In this document: positions 46,762 through 56,077 of the stretch, piece by piece | Numbering within the stretch: the stretch's first letter is position 1 | Layout of the letters: each line of letters opens with the position of its first letter | Notes under the pieces: model-generated | Seen by the model: only the letters and a program-made list of their open reading frames with translations | The model's database searches: none | Told to the model about the DNA's origin: nothing | Position numbers and translations under genes: made by a program | Source: Mesorhizobium sp. B2-1-8 | Lineage (GTDB): Bacteria > Pseudomonadota > Alphaproteobacteria > Rhizobiales > Rhizobiaceae | Direction: 5' to 3' | Length of the DNA: 64,000 nt | Assembly (NCBI RefSeq): GCF_006442545.2 | Contig: NZ_CP083952.1 | Location: forward strand, 2,411,501-2,475,500

Positions 46762-47724
46762 ATGCAACCCAATCCAACCCTCGACCAGCTCCAGATCCTT
46801 GTCGCCGTTGCCGACACCGGCAGTTTCTCGGCCGCCGGCCGCAAGCTCAACCGGGCGCAATCCGTCATCAGTTACGGCATCGCCAATCTCGAGGCGCAGC
46901 TGGGGCTGAAGCTGTTCGAGCGCGAGGGCACGCGCGAGCCGCAACTGACCGAGATCGGCCGGGCGATGCTGGAGGATGCGCGGCGCATGGTGAGTGTGCT
47001 GCAGCGCATCCGCTCGCGCGCCGACGGCCACCATCACGGGCTGGAAGCCGAGGTGGCGCTGTCGGTCGATGCGACGTTGCCGTCCCCGGTGCTGGTGCGG
47101 GTGCTCAAGGCGTTCGAGACGAAATTCCCGACCGTGATGCTGCGCCTGCATATCGGCACGCTCGGCGTCATTCCCGATCTCGTCGTCAACGGACAGGCCG
47201 ATCTCGGCATTGGCGGCTTGCTGGGCGATGTCGACGTGCACCTCGTGCGCATCGGCTTCATGTCGCTGGTGCCGGCGGCCGCACCCAACCATCCGCTGGC
47301 ACTGCTGCCGAAGCCGGTGGCGCTCGAGGATGTGCGCGAGCACACGCAGCTTGTCGTCACCGACCAGTCGGAGCGCACCAAGGGGCGTGACTACGGCGTC
47401 TTCGCCTACCGCACCTGGCGCCTGACCGACGTGCGCACCAAGCACATACTGATGCGCGAGGGGCTGGGCTGGGGTGGGCTGCCGCGCTGGCTGATCGCCG
47501 ACGACCTAGCTACTGGCCGCCTGGTGGAACTCGATCTCGATCCCTACAAGGAGGTGAGTTCGCCGTTGTTCGCCATGCACCGCAACGATCGCAGCCCGAA
47601 GCCCGCCGCCGCCTGGCTGATCGACCGGTTCAAGCGCGGGCTCGGTTGCTTCAACGAATTCGAGCCGGGCGAGGTGCCCGAAGAGGAGCCGGAGACCCAT
47701 GGCGTGTCCGGCTCCGGCATCTGA
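46762..47724 (+). CDS. LysR-family regulator (of azoR)
   Basis: A 320-residue LysR regulator. The N-terminal winged helix (LDQLQILVAVADTGSFSAAG, then RAQSVISYGIANLEAQLGLK) is followed by the effector domain. The C-terminal extension is acidic (EFEPGEVPEEEPETHG). It probably senses quinone-like compounds and drives azoR, as it does in similar divergent pairs. Confidence 0.9.
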   Translation: MQPNPTLDQLQILVAVADTGSFSAAGRKLNRAQSVISYGIANLEAQLGLKLFEREGTREPQLTEIGRAMLEDARRMVSVLQRIRSRADGHHHGLEAEVALSVDATLPSPVLVRVLKAFETKFPTVMLRLHIGTLGVIPDLVVNGQADLGIGGLLGDVDVHLVRIGFMSLVPAAAPNHPLALLPKPVALEDVREHTQLVVTDQSERTKGRDYGVFAYRTWRLTDVRTKHILMREGLGWGGLPRWLIADDLATGRLVELDLDPYKEVSSPLFAMHRNDRSPKPAAAWLIDRFKRGLGCFNEFEPGEVPEEEPETHGVSGSGI

Positions 47725-48130
47725 CCTGGCAGTGCCGGGATCGCCTGCCCGGGCCCTGGAACCGGCGCGTCCGAGAAATCATCGGATGATCGTCACCCCG
47801 GAAACCACGATCTGCGCGGTGCGGGCGGTCAATTTCCCGTGCTTGCGTAGCGTCGGTTTTTCATAGGTCTTTTTCATCTGTCGGTCCCGAATGTGAGCCT
47901 CGAGGGATGCCCTGACACAACGAGATTGGAGGGTTCCGGTTGCGTCGCCATTCCATTCCCTATCGCGGACTGGTCACGATCACCTGCCTCTCGGAGACCG
48001 TTAGAGAACTCCACGCTTCACAGCTGGTCGCGATAATGTGCCGCTTTGTTGGCTGTCGCAAAACCGACGTGTCGACCTCGATCTTCTGGTCGCCTCCCGC
48101 CGCGAGGCTCTGCCGAAGCGGTGGCACGCC
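47725..48130. other. Intergenic region with a leader-like small ORF
   Basis: This 406-bp gap holds one credible small gene, 47779-47877 on the reverse strand. A 65-codon forward frame (47940-48137) has neither a good site nor recognisable sequence. No other feature seen. Confidence 0.5.
47779..47877 (-). CDS. 32-residue peptide resembling a RiPP leader
   Basis: The sequence starts MKKTYEKPTLRKHGKLTART and continues AQIVVSGVTIIR. The Tyr5-x2-Pro8-x-Leu10-x3-Gly14 spacing matches the leader motif (YxxPxLxxxGxxxxxT) read by RRE domains in lasso-peptide systems. The part after Thr20 has no Asp/Glu for a lasso ring, so it is not a standard lasso precursor. No cyclase, protease or RRE gene is nearby. 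The ribosome site is weak (GGGA, about 8 bases upstream). Whether it is expressed is unknown. Confidence 0.5.
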   Translation of the reverse strand: MKKTYEKPTLRKHGKLTARTAQIVVSGVTIIR

Positions 48131-48745
48131 TCAGTGAGACTTTCCCAGTGCCTTCAGGATAAAGCGAATCTGCTCGCGCAGGGCAGCTTCGTTATCTTCG
48201 CCGTGTCGAAGGCAGTGCTCGATCAGAATCGGGTGAAAAAACGGCGTGAACGCGGTCTTGACCGCGCGCGCCGCTTTCGCGGAATCTTCGACCTTGAATT
48301 CCCCCGCTTCGATGCCCTCGCGGATGATCGCCTCGAAGATCGTTACCACCCGCTCGGTATGCGCCTTGATGATCGCCCAGTTCTCTTGCATGGCGGCGAC
48401 AATCATGTCGTGCATGCGCTTTTCCTTGACCAGTGTGGTCTTGCTGTGGTGGTGAACCGCGGTCAGGAGTTGATCGAGTTTCTCCGAGGCCGGCGCGCTC
48501 GTGCGTGCGATCGCAAAGGCGATCTCGGTGACCTCGTTCACGGCCCGCCCGCAGATGGACTCGATGATTGCACCCTTGGAGGGGAAGAAACGATAGACGT
48601 TTGCCGTGCTCATGCCGAGTTCGGAGGCGATATCGGCCACCGACGTCTTGTGGGTGCCGATGCGGCGAAATTGCTCGTCCGCCACGGCCAGGATGCGCGC
48701 GCGCATCTCGTCGGGATCAGTTCGTGTTCGAACCGGACGATTCAT
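48131..48745 (-). CDS. TetR-family regulator (downstream of RND genes)
   Basis: A 204-residue TetR regulator. The helix-turn-helix is KTSVADIASELGMSTANVYR, then FFPSKGAIIESI. GGAG lies 8 bases before the ATG at 48745. It follows the RND pump gene by 145 bp on the same strand and may be cotranscribed with it, giving this efflux cluster two TetR genes. Confidence 0.88.
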   Translation of the reverse strand: MNRPVRTRTDPDEMRARILAVADEQFRRIGTHKTSVADIASELGMSTANVYRFFPSKGAIIESICGRAVNEVTEIAFAIARTSAPASEKLDQLLTAVHHHSKTTLVKEKRMHDMIVAAMQENWAIIKAHTERVVTIFEAIIREGIEAGEFKVEDSAKAARAVKTAFTPFFHPILIEHCLRHGEDNEAALREQIRFILKALGKSH

Positions 48746-48890
48746 GCATGTCTCCAGAATTGATGAAGCGAAACTGCCGGACTCGCATGAAGGATCATCT
48801 GTAAGCGGTAAGTTCGTGCCGTTGGCCCTGCATGTGTCCAGGCAAAGCCAACGGGCAAGAACTTGAACCGTCTCCTGTGACAACAGACCC

Positions 48891-51800
48891 TTATTCGGCC
48901 GCCATTGCTGCTGGCACTTCCGGTTGCTCCGTCGAATCCTCACGGAGCTCATCCGTGGTCGGTTTGATCCGGAACCACGCGACATAGAGCGCAGGGAGGA
49001 ACAGCAGGATCAGCACCGTGCCGGCCGCCGTGCCGCCGATCAGCGTGTAGGCCATCGATCCCCAGAAGACCGAGTGCGTCAGCGGGATGAAGGCCAGCAC
49101 GGCGGCAAGTGCGGTCAGGATCACCGGCCTCGTGCGTTGCACCGTGGCCTCGATGACCGCGTGATAGTCGTCAAGACCGGCGGCACGGTTCTCCTTGATC
49201 TGTTCGGTCAGGATCAGCGTGTTGCGCATCAGGATGCCCGCCAGGCCTATCAGGCCCAGGATGGCGTTGAACCCGAAGGGCTGGTTGAAGGCCAGCAACA
49301 TCGGTACGACGCCAACGAGGCCGAGAGGTGCCGTCAGCATGACCATCGCCATCGTCGAGAAGGATCGCACCTGCAGTATGATGACGATCAGCATGGCGGC
49401 GAGCATGGCCGGAAAGACCTTGCCCAGCGCGGTGTTGGCCTTGGCCGCCTCTTCGATCGATCCACCGATTTCGATGCGATAGCCGGCAGGCAGGGATTTA
49501 ATCAGCGGCTGAAGGGCCGTCATGATCTCCTTGGAAACTTCTGGAGGCTGGGTCGCCTCGTTGATGTCCGAGCGGATCGTGATGACTGGCGTGCGATCAC
49601 GCCGCTTCAGGATCGGCTCTTCCAGACGGATTTCCGAGTGGCCGATCTGGTCGAGCGGGATCTGGCGGCCGTCCCGGCTCATCAGCGAGAAATCCGCCAG
49701 ACGCGATGGATCCAGTCGCTCGCCGCCGGCGCTGCGTGCCACGATGGGGACATTGCGGATGTCTTCGCGGACCTGCGTGACCGGGATGCCGGTGAGGAGG
49801 AACTGGAGTTGCTGGGCCACCTCCGCCGGGGACAGGCCGATGAGGTTCAGTCGATCCTGATCCGGTATGAAGCGCAGTACCGGCGTGCGATTGCCCCAGT
49901 CGCGACTGGCCTGCCGCACGTCCGGCACGCCGCGCATGACGTCGAGGGCTTTCTCAGAGATGGCGTACAATTGCGCGGGATCAGGTCCCATGACCCGGAA
50001 CTCGACCGGGAATGGCGTGTAGGGTCCGAACACGAGTTGCGTGACGCGGACGTTCGCTTCGGGGGCAAGCCCTGTCGCAACCGCTTCACGGAGCCGGCGC
50101 TTCAAGGCCTCGCGCGCCGCCGCGTCCGGTGTCAGCACGACGATTTTGGCGAAGGCGGGATCCGGCAGTTCCGGCGCCATGGCAAAGAAGAAGCGGGGAG
50201 CGCCCTGACCGACATAGCTCGTCACGATCTTGGCCTCCGGCTGGCCGCCAAGCCAGTGTTCCAGCTTCTCGACCGTGGCGGTCGTCGTCTCGATGCTGGT
50301 GCCTTCCGGCAGGCGAACCTCGACCAGCACTTCAGGGCGATCGGACGTGGGGAAGAACTGCTGCTTGAGACCGCTCATGCCGACAACCGAAAGCGCGAAG
50401 ACGAGGCCGACGGCAGCGCAGGTCACAAACTTGTGGCGCACGGCAAAGGTGATGAGCCGGCGAAGGCGCCGATAGTTCGGTGTATCGTATATGGCGTGGA
50501 CGCCGCCTTCGACCGGTTTGATCGCGGGCAGCATCTTGACGCCCATATACGGGGTGAAGACCACAGCGACGACCCAGGAGACGATGAGGGCGAACCCCAC
50601 GACCCAGAAGATATTTCCGGCATATTCGCCGGCCGTCGAGCGCGCGAAGCCCACCGGTAGGAACCCGGCGATCGTCACCAGCGTGCCCGACAGCATCGGC
50701 GCCGCGGTATGGCTCCAGGCATAGGCCGCCGCCTTGATGCGGTCCATGCCCTCTTCCATTTTCACCACCATCACCTCGATGGCGATGATGGCGTCGTCCA
50801 CGAGAAGACCGAGCGCCAGGATGAGTGCGCCGAGCGTGATGCGGTCGAAGAACCGGCCGGTTTCCAGCATGATGAGGAACACGACCGCAAGCGTCAGAGG
50901 AACGGCGGCCGCCACGACGATGCCGACGCGCCAACCCATGCTGATCAGGGCGATCAGCAGCACCACGCCGAGCGCCATCGCGAATTTGAGCATGAACTCG
51001 TTCACCGACGAGCCGATGTTCACGGCCTGATCGCTGACCTTGGCCAGCGTCATGCCGAGAGGCAGCGTTTGTGCAATCGCCGCCGATCTCTCCTCCAGCG
51101 CCTTGCCGAGTTCAAGACCATTCCAGCCCTCCTGCATCACCGCCGCGAGCATGATGGTCGGCTCGCCCTGGTGACGGATGACGTAGGTGGCAGGATCCTC
51201 GTAGCCGCGCCGCACCTCGGCGATGTCGGAGAGCTTCAACGTCCGTCCCGCGGCGACGATCGGCGTGTCGGCGATCGTCTGGACACTGTCATAAGCGCCA
51301 TTGACCCTGATGAAGACCTGCGGCCCTTGGGTATCGATCGAGCCCGCCGGTGTGACGGTGTTCTGGCGCTGCAAGGCGGCAACGATATCCTGCGCCGACA
51401 CGCCGAGGGTTGCCAGCTTGGCATAGGAAAACTCGACGAATATCTGCTCGGGACGTTCGCCGAGGATGTTGATCTTCTTGACGCCAGGCACATGCAGAAG
51501 GTCCTGGCGAATGGTCTCGGCTTGCCTGGCGAGTTCCCGCATGGGCAAGCCCTTCGCCTCGAGGGCGTAAAGAGCGAAACTCACATCGGAATATTCGTCG
51601 TTGACGAAAGGGCCGAGCACGCCGGGCGGCAGATTGCGGGCTTCATCGCCGAGTTTCTTGCGGGCCTGGTAGAACTCCTCCTGCACGCTGGATGGCGGTG
51701 TGCTGTCCTTCAGCGTGACCGTCAAATACGCATAGCCTGGCCGTGTTGTCGTTTCGACCCGGTCGTACCAGGTCAGTTCCTGAAGTCGCTTCTCCAACGG

Positions 51801-52001
51801 TTCGGCGACGAGGTCCTGCATCTCGCGCGCCGTCGCGCCCGGCCATACCGTCGTGACCGTCAGCGTCTTGATGGTGAAGTTGGGATCCTCTGCCCGTCCA
51901 AGCATGAGGAAGGCGTAGGCGCCGGCGGCGACGAGCAGAATAATGAAGAAAAGGGTGACGGCTCGCTCGCGAACGGCGATCGCGGAAAAATTGAGGGTCA
52001 T
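48891..52001 (-). CDS. RND efflux pump inner-membrane subunit
   Basis: A 1036-residue resistance-nodulation-division transporter of the AcrB-like (HAE1/VexF-type) group, with 12 helices and two large periplasmic loops. The proton-relay Asp pair is in LILALGLLVDDAIIAIEVMV. It starts in a 1-base overlap with the stop of the membrane-fusion gene (TGATG). Together they should form a tripartite pump; no outer-membrane factor gene is present, so it would share a TolC-type channel. The substrate is unknown. Confidence 0.95.
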   Translation of the reverse strand: MTLNFSAIAVRERAVTLFFIILLVAAGAYAFLMLGRAEDPNFTIKTLTVTTVWPGATAREMQDLVAEPLEKRLQELTWYDRVETTTRPGYAYLTVTLKDSTPPSSVQEEFYQARKKLGDEARNLPPGVLGPFVNDEYSDVSFALYALEAKGLPMRELARQAETIRQDLLHVPGVKKINILGERPEQIFVEFSYAKLATLGVSAQDIVAALQRQNTVTPAGSIDTQGPQVFIRVNGAYDSVQTIADTPIVAAGRTLKLSDIAEVRRGYEDPATYVIRHQGEPTIMLAAVMQEGWNGLELGKALEERSAAIAQTLPLGMTLAKVSDQAVNIGSSVNEFMLKFAMALGVVLLIALISMGWRVGIVVAAAVPLTLAVVFLIMLETGRFFDRITLGALILALGLLVDDAIIAIEVMVVKMEEGMDRIKAAAYAWSHTAAPMLSGTLVTIAGFLPVGFARSTAGEYAGNIFWVVGFALIVSWVVAVVFTPYMGVKMLPAIKPVEGGVHAIYDTPNYRRLRRLITFAVRHKFVTCAAVGLVFALSVVGMSGLKQQFFPTSDRPEVLVEVRLPEGTSIETTTATVEKLEHWLGGQPEAKIVTSYVGQGAPRFFFAMAPELPDPAFAKIVVLTPDAAAREALKRRLREAVATGLAPEANVRVTQLVFGPYTPFPVEFRVMGPDPAQLYAISEKALDVMRGVPDVRQASRDWGNRTPVLRFIPDQDRLNLIGLSPAEVAQQLQFLLTGIPVTQVREDIRNVPIVARSAGGERLDPSRLADFSLMSRDGRQIPLDQIGHSEIRLEEPILKRRDRTPVITIRSDINEATQPPEVSKEIMTALQPLIKSLPAGYRIEIGGSIEEAAKANTALGKVFPAMLAAMLIVIILQVRSFSTMAMVMLTAPLGLVGVVPMLLAFNQPFGFNAILGLIGLAGILMRNTLILTEQIKENRAAGLDDYHAVIEATVQRTRPVILTALAAVLAFIPLTHSVFWGSMAYTLIGGTAAGTVLILLFLPALYVAWFRIKPTTDELREDSTEQPEVPAAMAAE

Positions 52002-53113
52002 CAGTTGCTCCTGCCTTCAGAGACAGTCCTGACGCGAGCGCCTTCCTGCAGGAGATGAGCGCCGAGCGAAACAATCGAATCACCAGAGCTCAGCCCGGAG
52101 ATCACGGCGGTTTCACTGGTTACACGAACAAGCTTGACGGGCCGAAAGTGTACGGTCGAGGTTGCGCCGTCCAAGCTCCAAACGCCGGTCTTCTGGCCAT
52201 CATCCAGCACGGCTCCGAGCGGCACCTGGACTTCCGTTTGACTTGCCTGGCTTGCAAGCCGGATGGTCACCGTCGCGCCAAGCGGTGCCGCAGCCGCCTC
52301 ACCGTCGAGCACATAACGGGCCTCATAGGTGCGAGTCTGGGGATCGGCGGCGTCCGACAACTGCCGAAGATGCGCCGTAAAATGCCGCCCATCGGTTCCA
52401 TACAAGCCTGCCTCGGCTACCGATCCGATCGCCGGCCGGATCGTTTCTGGAAGCGCGACCACCGCCTCGCGTGGGCCGGCGTTCGCGATCCGAACCACGG
52501 TCTGTCCCGCAGTGACAACCTGTCCCGGCTCGCCAAGCGTTTCGACGACCGTCCCATCCGCGTTCGCGTCCAAGACGGAATAGGCGGCCTCGTTCTCCGC
52601 GACCTTCGCTTCCGCTTCCGCGGCGGCAAGCTGTGCGGTCGCGGTATCAAGTGCTGCCTTCGCCTGCTCGTAACGCTGCGGGGTTGCTGCCAACTCCTTC
52701 TTGACCAGAACGGCATAGCGCTTTTCGTCCGCACTGGTCTGAACCAGGACAGCGCGTGCCGCGGCGACAGCGTTGCGCTTGGCGGCGAGCGCAAGGGCCA
52801 AATCGGTATCATCGATCCGCAGCAGCGGTTGGCCCGCCTTGACCTGTTCGCCGACATTTACAAGGCGCTCGATGATCTTGCCGGGTACACGAAAACCAAG
52901 ATTGCTCTGTACCCGCGCGGCAATTGTACCCGTGAAGCCGCGTTCGGATCCCGTCACCTCCACTGGCGTCACCAGTCTGACGATCGGTGGTTCCAGCCTC
53001 GGGTCGCCCGCTGCGGAAGCTGCCTGCGTGCGAATGGAAAGTGTGACGAATGCCGCCATTCCTAATCCCGCGACCAAAATGCTCCCCAGCCCAATAACGT
53101 GTTTCTTTTTCAT
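52001..53113 (-). CDS. RND membrane-fusion (periplasmic adaptor) protein
   Basis: A 370-residue HlyD/AcrA-type adaptor. An N-terminal signal anchor (VIGLGSILVAGLGMAAFVTL) is followed by the lipoyl-like half (GFRVPGKIIERLVNVGEQVK), a helical hairpin (about 100-185), and the second lipoyl half (ANADGTVVETLGEPGQVVTA). It joins the RND pump to the outer-membrane channel. First gene of the operon; its promoter region holds the nested palindromes for the divergent TetR. Confidence 0.93.
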   Translation of the reverse strand: MKKKHVIGLGSILVAGLGMAAFVTLSIRTQAASAAGDPRLEPPIVRLVTPVEVTGSERGFTGTIAARVQSNLGFRVPGKIIERLVNVGEQVKAGQPLLRIDDTDLALALAAKRNAVAAARAVLVQTSADEKRYAVLVKKELAATPQRYEQAKAALDTATAQLAAAEAEAKVAENEAAYSVLDANADGTVVETLGEPGQVVTAGQTVVRIANAGPREAVVALPETIRPAIGSVAEAGLYGTDGRHFTAHLRQLSDAADPQTRTYEARYVLDGEAAAAPLGATVTIRLASQASQTEVQVPLGAVLDDGQKTGVWSLDGATSTVHFRPVKLVRVTSETAVISGLSSGDSIVSLGAHLLQEGARVRTVSEGRSN

Positions 53114-53134
53114 GCCCGTCGCCTCCTGTTAAAA

Positions 53135-53182
53135 TAGATTGCATTCACACTCTATAATGATATAGATTTCGAACGCAATCTA
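53135..53182. promoter_or_regulatory. Nested palindromes in RND/TetR promoter region
   Basis: An outer inverted repeat TAGATTGC (53135-53142) / GCAATCTA (53175-53182) encloses an inner one TCTATA-atga-TATAGA (53151-53166) that includes a TATAAT box (53153-53158). The TetR protein probably binds here and blocks both genes. Confidence 0.7.
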
Positions 53183-53197
53183 AAAAAGGAGATGACG

Positions 53198-53779
53198 ATG
53201 CGCGTAAGTCGCAGTCAGGCCGAGCAGAACCGGCAAACCGTGATCGATGTGGCAAGCCGGCTTTTTCGAGAGCACGGCTTCGATGGCATTGGGCTGAAGG
53301 ATCTGATGAAGGGTGCCGGGCTGACCCAAGGCGCCTTCTACAAGCAGTTCGAATCCAAGGACGACTTGGCAGCGCAGGCATCGAGACGAGCGATGGAACA
53401 CGCGACCCGCAGATGGTCGGCTGTTGCTGCCGGAAGCCCTGATCCCCTTGAAGCCGTTATCGGCCTCTACCTTTCGCTGGGACATCGCGAAGAGAAGAGC
53501 GACGGTTGTCCATTGGTTGCGCTTGGTTCGGACGCGGCGCGTCAAAGCGAGGAAGTGAGGAGCCCCTTCCAGGATGGGATCGCAGCTCACCTCGAGGTTC
53601 TCGACGAATTGATGCCGGCGGCGGAAGGTCCAAAAACCCATCGCAAGGCCATGGCGATGCTATCGCTCATGGTGGGGGCCGTGACGCTCTCCCGTATCCT
53701 TGGGGATGAAGAGATGTCGCAGCGTTTTCTCGATGTCGCCGCCGGCGAAGTCAGGCGAATAGCGGCCGCGCAGGAATAG
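53198..53779 (+). CDS. TetR-family regulator (of RND efflux)
   Basis: A 193-residue TetR protein. The helix-turn-helix is GIGLKDLMKGAGLTQGAFYK, then QFESKDDLAAQASR. The ATG at 53198 is 6 bases after AGGAG; the ATG at 53192 touches that site and is less likely. Divergent from the RND operon, of which it is the probable repressor. It is followed by the ketosynthase gene on the same strand. Confidence 0.9.
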   Translation: MRVSRSQAEQNRQTVIDVASRLFREHGFDGIGLKDLMKGAGLTQGAFYKQFESKDDLAAQASRRAMEHATRRWSAVAAGSPDPLEAVIGLYLSLGHREEKSDGCPLVALGSDAARQSEEVRSPFQDGIAAHLEVLDELMPAAEGPKTHRKAMAMLSLMVGAVTLSRILGDEEMSQRFLDVAAGEVRRIAAAQE

Positions 53780-53850
53780 AGGCGGTGATCGCGATCGAGC
53801 GTCAGCACGGCGCCGTCGCGCGAACGGATCAAACAGAAGCCGGAGTAGAC

Positions 53851-55155
53851 ATGCGTCGTATCGTCATTACAGGCATGGGAGCAATCAGCCCCCTCGGGGC
53901 CAACGTGGCGACCTCCTGGTCGCGGCTCCTGGCAGGTCGTTCGGGCATTCGGAGCCTGCCGGATGAAATGGTGGGAGACCTGCCGGCGAAGGTCGGCGGA
54001 ATGGTCCCCACCCTGCGGGACGACCCCGAAGCCGGCTTCGATCCAGACACCGTCCTGGTTCCGAAGGAACAGCGCAGGGTGGACCGCTTCATTGTCTTCG
54101 CACTGGCGGCGGCGGAAGAGGCGCTGGCCCAGGCGAGGTGGAAGCCGGTCTCGGACGATGACAGGGCCCGCACCGCGACGATCATCGCTTCGGGTATCGG
54201 AGGATTTCCCGCGATAACCGAGGCCGTGCGAACCGTCGACCAGCGCGGTGTTCGGCGTCTCTCGCCGTTCACTGTGCCATCTTTCCTGGTGAACATGGCG
54301 GCGGGACAAATTTCGATCCGATACGGGTTCAAGGGTCCGCTCGGCGCTCCGGTGACGGCGTGCGCGGCCGGTATCCAGGCGATAGGCGATGCGGCGCGTC
54401 TCATCCGCGCCAATGAGGCCGACATCGCGGTCTGCGGCGGAACGGAAGCCTGCATGAATACGGTCAGCCTCGGCGGCTTTGCCGCGGCACGCTCTCTTTC
54501 GACCTCTTTCAATCACCGCCCCGATCAGGCGTCCCGCCCCTTCGACATGCTGCGTGACGGCTTCGTCATGGGCGAAGGAGCCGGCATCCTGGTCATCGAG
54601 GCCTTGAGCCACGCGCTTGCGCGGGGCGCCAAACCGCTGGCCGAACTCGTCGGCTACGGCACGACGGCGGACGCTTATCACATCACGTCCGGTCCCGAGG
54701 ATGGCGACGGGGCTCGCCGGGCGATGGAGATCGCGATTGCCCAAGCCGGTATTTCGGCACGGGAGGTCCGCCACCTCAATGCGCACGCCACGTCAACGCC
54801 AGTCGGCGACCTGGGGGAAATCGCGGCGATCAAGAGGGTTTTCGGGACAGATTTCGCCATAGCCGTCAGCGGAACGAAGTCGGCGACCGGACACCTGCTC
54901 GGCGCCGCCGGCGGGCTTGGGGCCATCTTCACGGTGCTGGCTCTCCGGGACCAGGTCGCACCGCCGACGCTCAATCTGAGCGCTCCCGATCCGGCGGGCG
55001 ACGGGATCGATTTCGTCGCAAACCACGCCCGGCCAATGGAGATGGACTACGCGATCTCCAATGGCTTCGGCTTTGGCGGCGTGAACGCCAGTGCGTTGTT
55101 CCGGCGCTGGACGGACAGACCCGCCGGCGCGGGCGCCGGAAGGGCCGGTTATTGA
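53851..55155 (+). CDS. Beta-ketoacyl-ACP synthase II-type enzyme
   Basis: A 434-residue FabF-like condensing enzyme. The catalytic residues are Cys171 (VTACAAGIQAI), His312 (NAHATSTPVGD) and His348 with Lys343 (SGTKSATGHLLG). It extends acyl-ACP chains. No acyl carrier protein or FabG is adjacent, as would be expected for the main fabF locus, so this is probably an accessory copy. It starts 71 bp after the TetR gene and heads a run with an SDR and an NADP enzyme. Confidence 0.9.
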   Translation: MRRIVITGMGAISPLGANVATSWSRLLAGRSGIRSLPDEMVGDLPAKVGGMVPTLRDDPEAGFDPDTVLVPKEQRRVDRFIVFALAAAEEALAQARWKPVSDDDRARTATIIASGIGGFPAITEAVRTVDQRGVRRLSPFTVPSFLVNMAAGQISIRYGFKGPLGAPVTACAAGIQAIGDAARLIRANEADIAVCGGTEACMNTVSLGGFAAARSLSTSFNHRPDQASRPFDMLRDGFVMGEGAGILVIEALSHALARGAKPLAELVGYGTTADAYHITSGPEDGDGARRAMEIAIAQAGISAREVRHLNAHATSTPVGDLGEIAAIKRVFGTDFAIAVSGTKSATGHLLGAAGGLGAIFTVLALRDQVAPPTLNLSAPDPAGDGIDFVANHARPMEMDYAISNGFGFGGVNASALFRRWTDRPAGAGAGRAGY

Positions 55156-55229
55156 GCCGCTGACCGGTCCTGAGCCGACCAGCGGGCCATATTTTCGAAA
55201 CGCAAACCCAGCTTGAAGAAGGAGCTTCC

Positions 55230-56045
55230 ATGAACAAGACCAATCCCGGCGTCGCCCTGGTGACCGGGGCATCCTCCGGCATCGGGCACGCAACGGCCAA
55301 AGCCCTGCTGGACGCGGGCTTTCGCGTGTTCGGAACCAGCCGTCGCGCGGCGGGCGAGAGATCCGACGGCGTCACCATGCTGACCTGCGACGTGACCGAT
55401 GACGCGTCCGTGGCGAAGCTGGTCGACGACGTGCTGGCCAAGGCCGGACGTATCGACCTGCTCGTCAACAATGCCGGAATGGGTCTGTTTGGCGGCGCGG
55501 AGGAGTCCTCGATCGCCCAGGCCAAGGCGCTGTTCGATGTGAACGTCTTCGGCGTGTTGCGCGTGACCAATGCGGTGTTGCCGGCAATGCGACGCCAGGG
55601 AAAGGGCAGGATCGTCAATTTGAGTTCGGTACAAGGGTTCATCCCGGCTCCCTATTTCGCGCTTTATGCGTCGACCAAACATGCCATCGAGGGCTATTCC
55701 GAATCACTCGACCACGAACTGCGTCCGTTCGGCATTCGCGTTGCGTTGGTCGAGCCTGCCTATACCCGCACGGCGTTCGAGGAGAATCTCGCCGCTCCCG
55801 ATCAGGTGCTGGATCTCTATGACTCCGCGCGCGCCGGTATGACCATGGCCGTGCGGAAATCGATGGAAAAAGGCGATGCGCCCGAAGCGATAGCCAAGGT
55901 CGTTTTGGCGGCTGCGATCGATGCCACTCCGAAGAGGCGCTATACGGCGGGAAAAGTGGCGCGCCAGGTCAGTTTCCTGCGCCGTTTCGTTCCCGCATCC
56001 GCATTCGACAAGAGCCTGAGAAAGCAGCTCGGGCTACCGGTCTGA
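55230..56045 (+). CDS. Short-chain dehydrogenase/reductase
   Basis: A 271-residue classical SDR. The cofactor motif is TGASSGIGHA, the structural motif NNAG, and the catalytic Tyr-x3-Lys is in YASTKHAIEGYSES, with Ser in NLSSVQG. GAAGGAG lies 6 bases before the ATG. The reaction is NAD(P)-linked alcohol/ketone interconversion; the substrate is unknown. It follows the ketosynthase gene by 75 bp. Confidence 0.92.
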   Translation: MNKTNPGVALVTGASSGIGHATAKALLDAGFRVFGTSRRAAGERSDGVTMLTCDVTDDASVAKLVDDVLAKAGRIDLLVNNAGMGLFGGAEESSIAQAKALFDVNVFGVLRVTNAVLPAMRRQGKGRIVNLSSVQGFIPAPYFALYASTKHAIEGYSESLDHELRPFGIRVALVEPAYTRTAFEENLAAPDQVLDLYDSARAGMTMAVRKSMEKGDAPEAIAKVVLAAAIDATPKRRYTAGKVARQVSFLRRFVPASAFDKSLRKQLGLPV

Positions 56046-56077
56046 CGGTGTTGGTTTTACTCGCGAAAGGACATCGA

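Noticed and set aside
47940..48137. 65-codon forward frame after the leader-like peptide
   Set aside because: No ribosome site, no family pattern, overlaps the 3' end of the TetR gene on the other strand.
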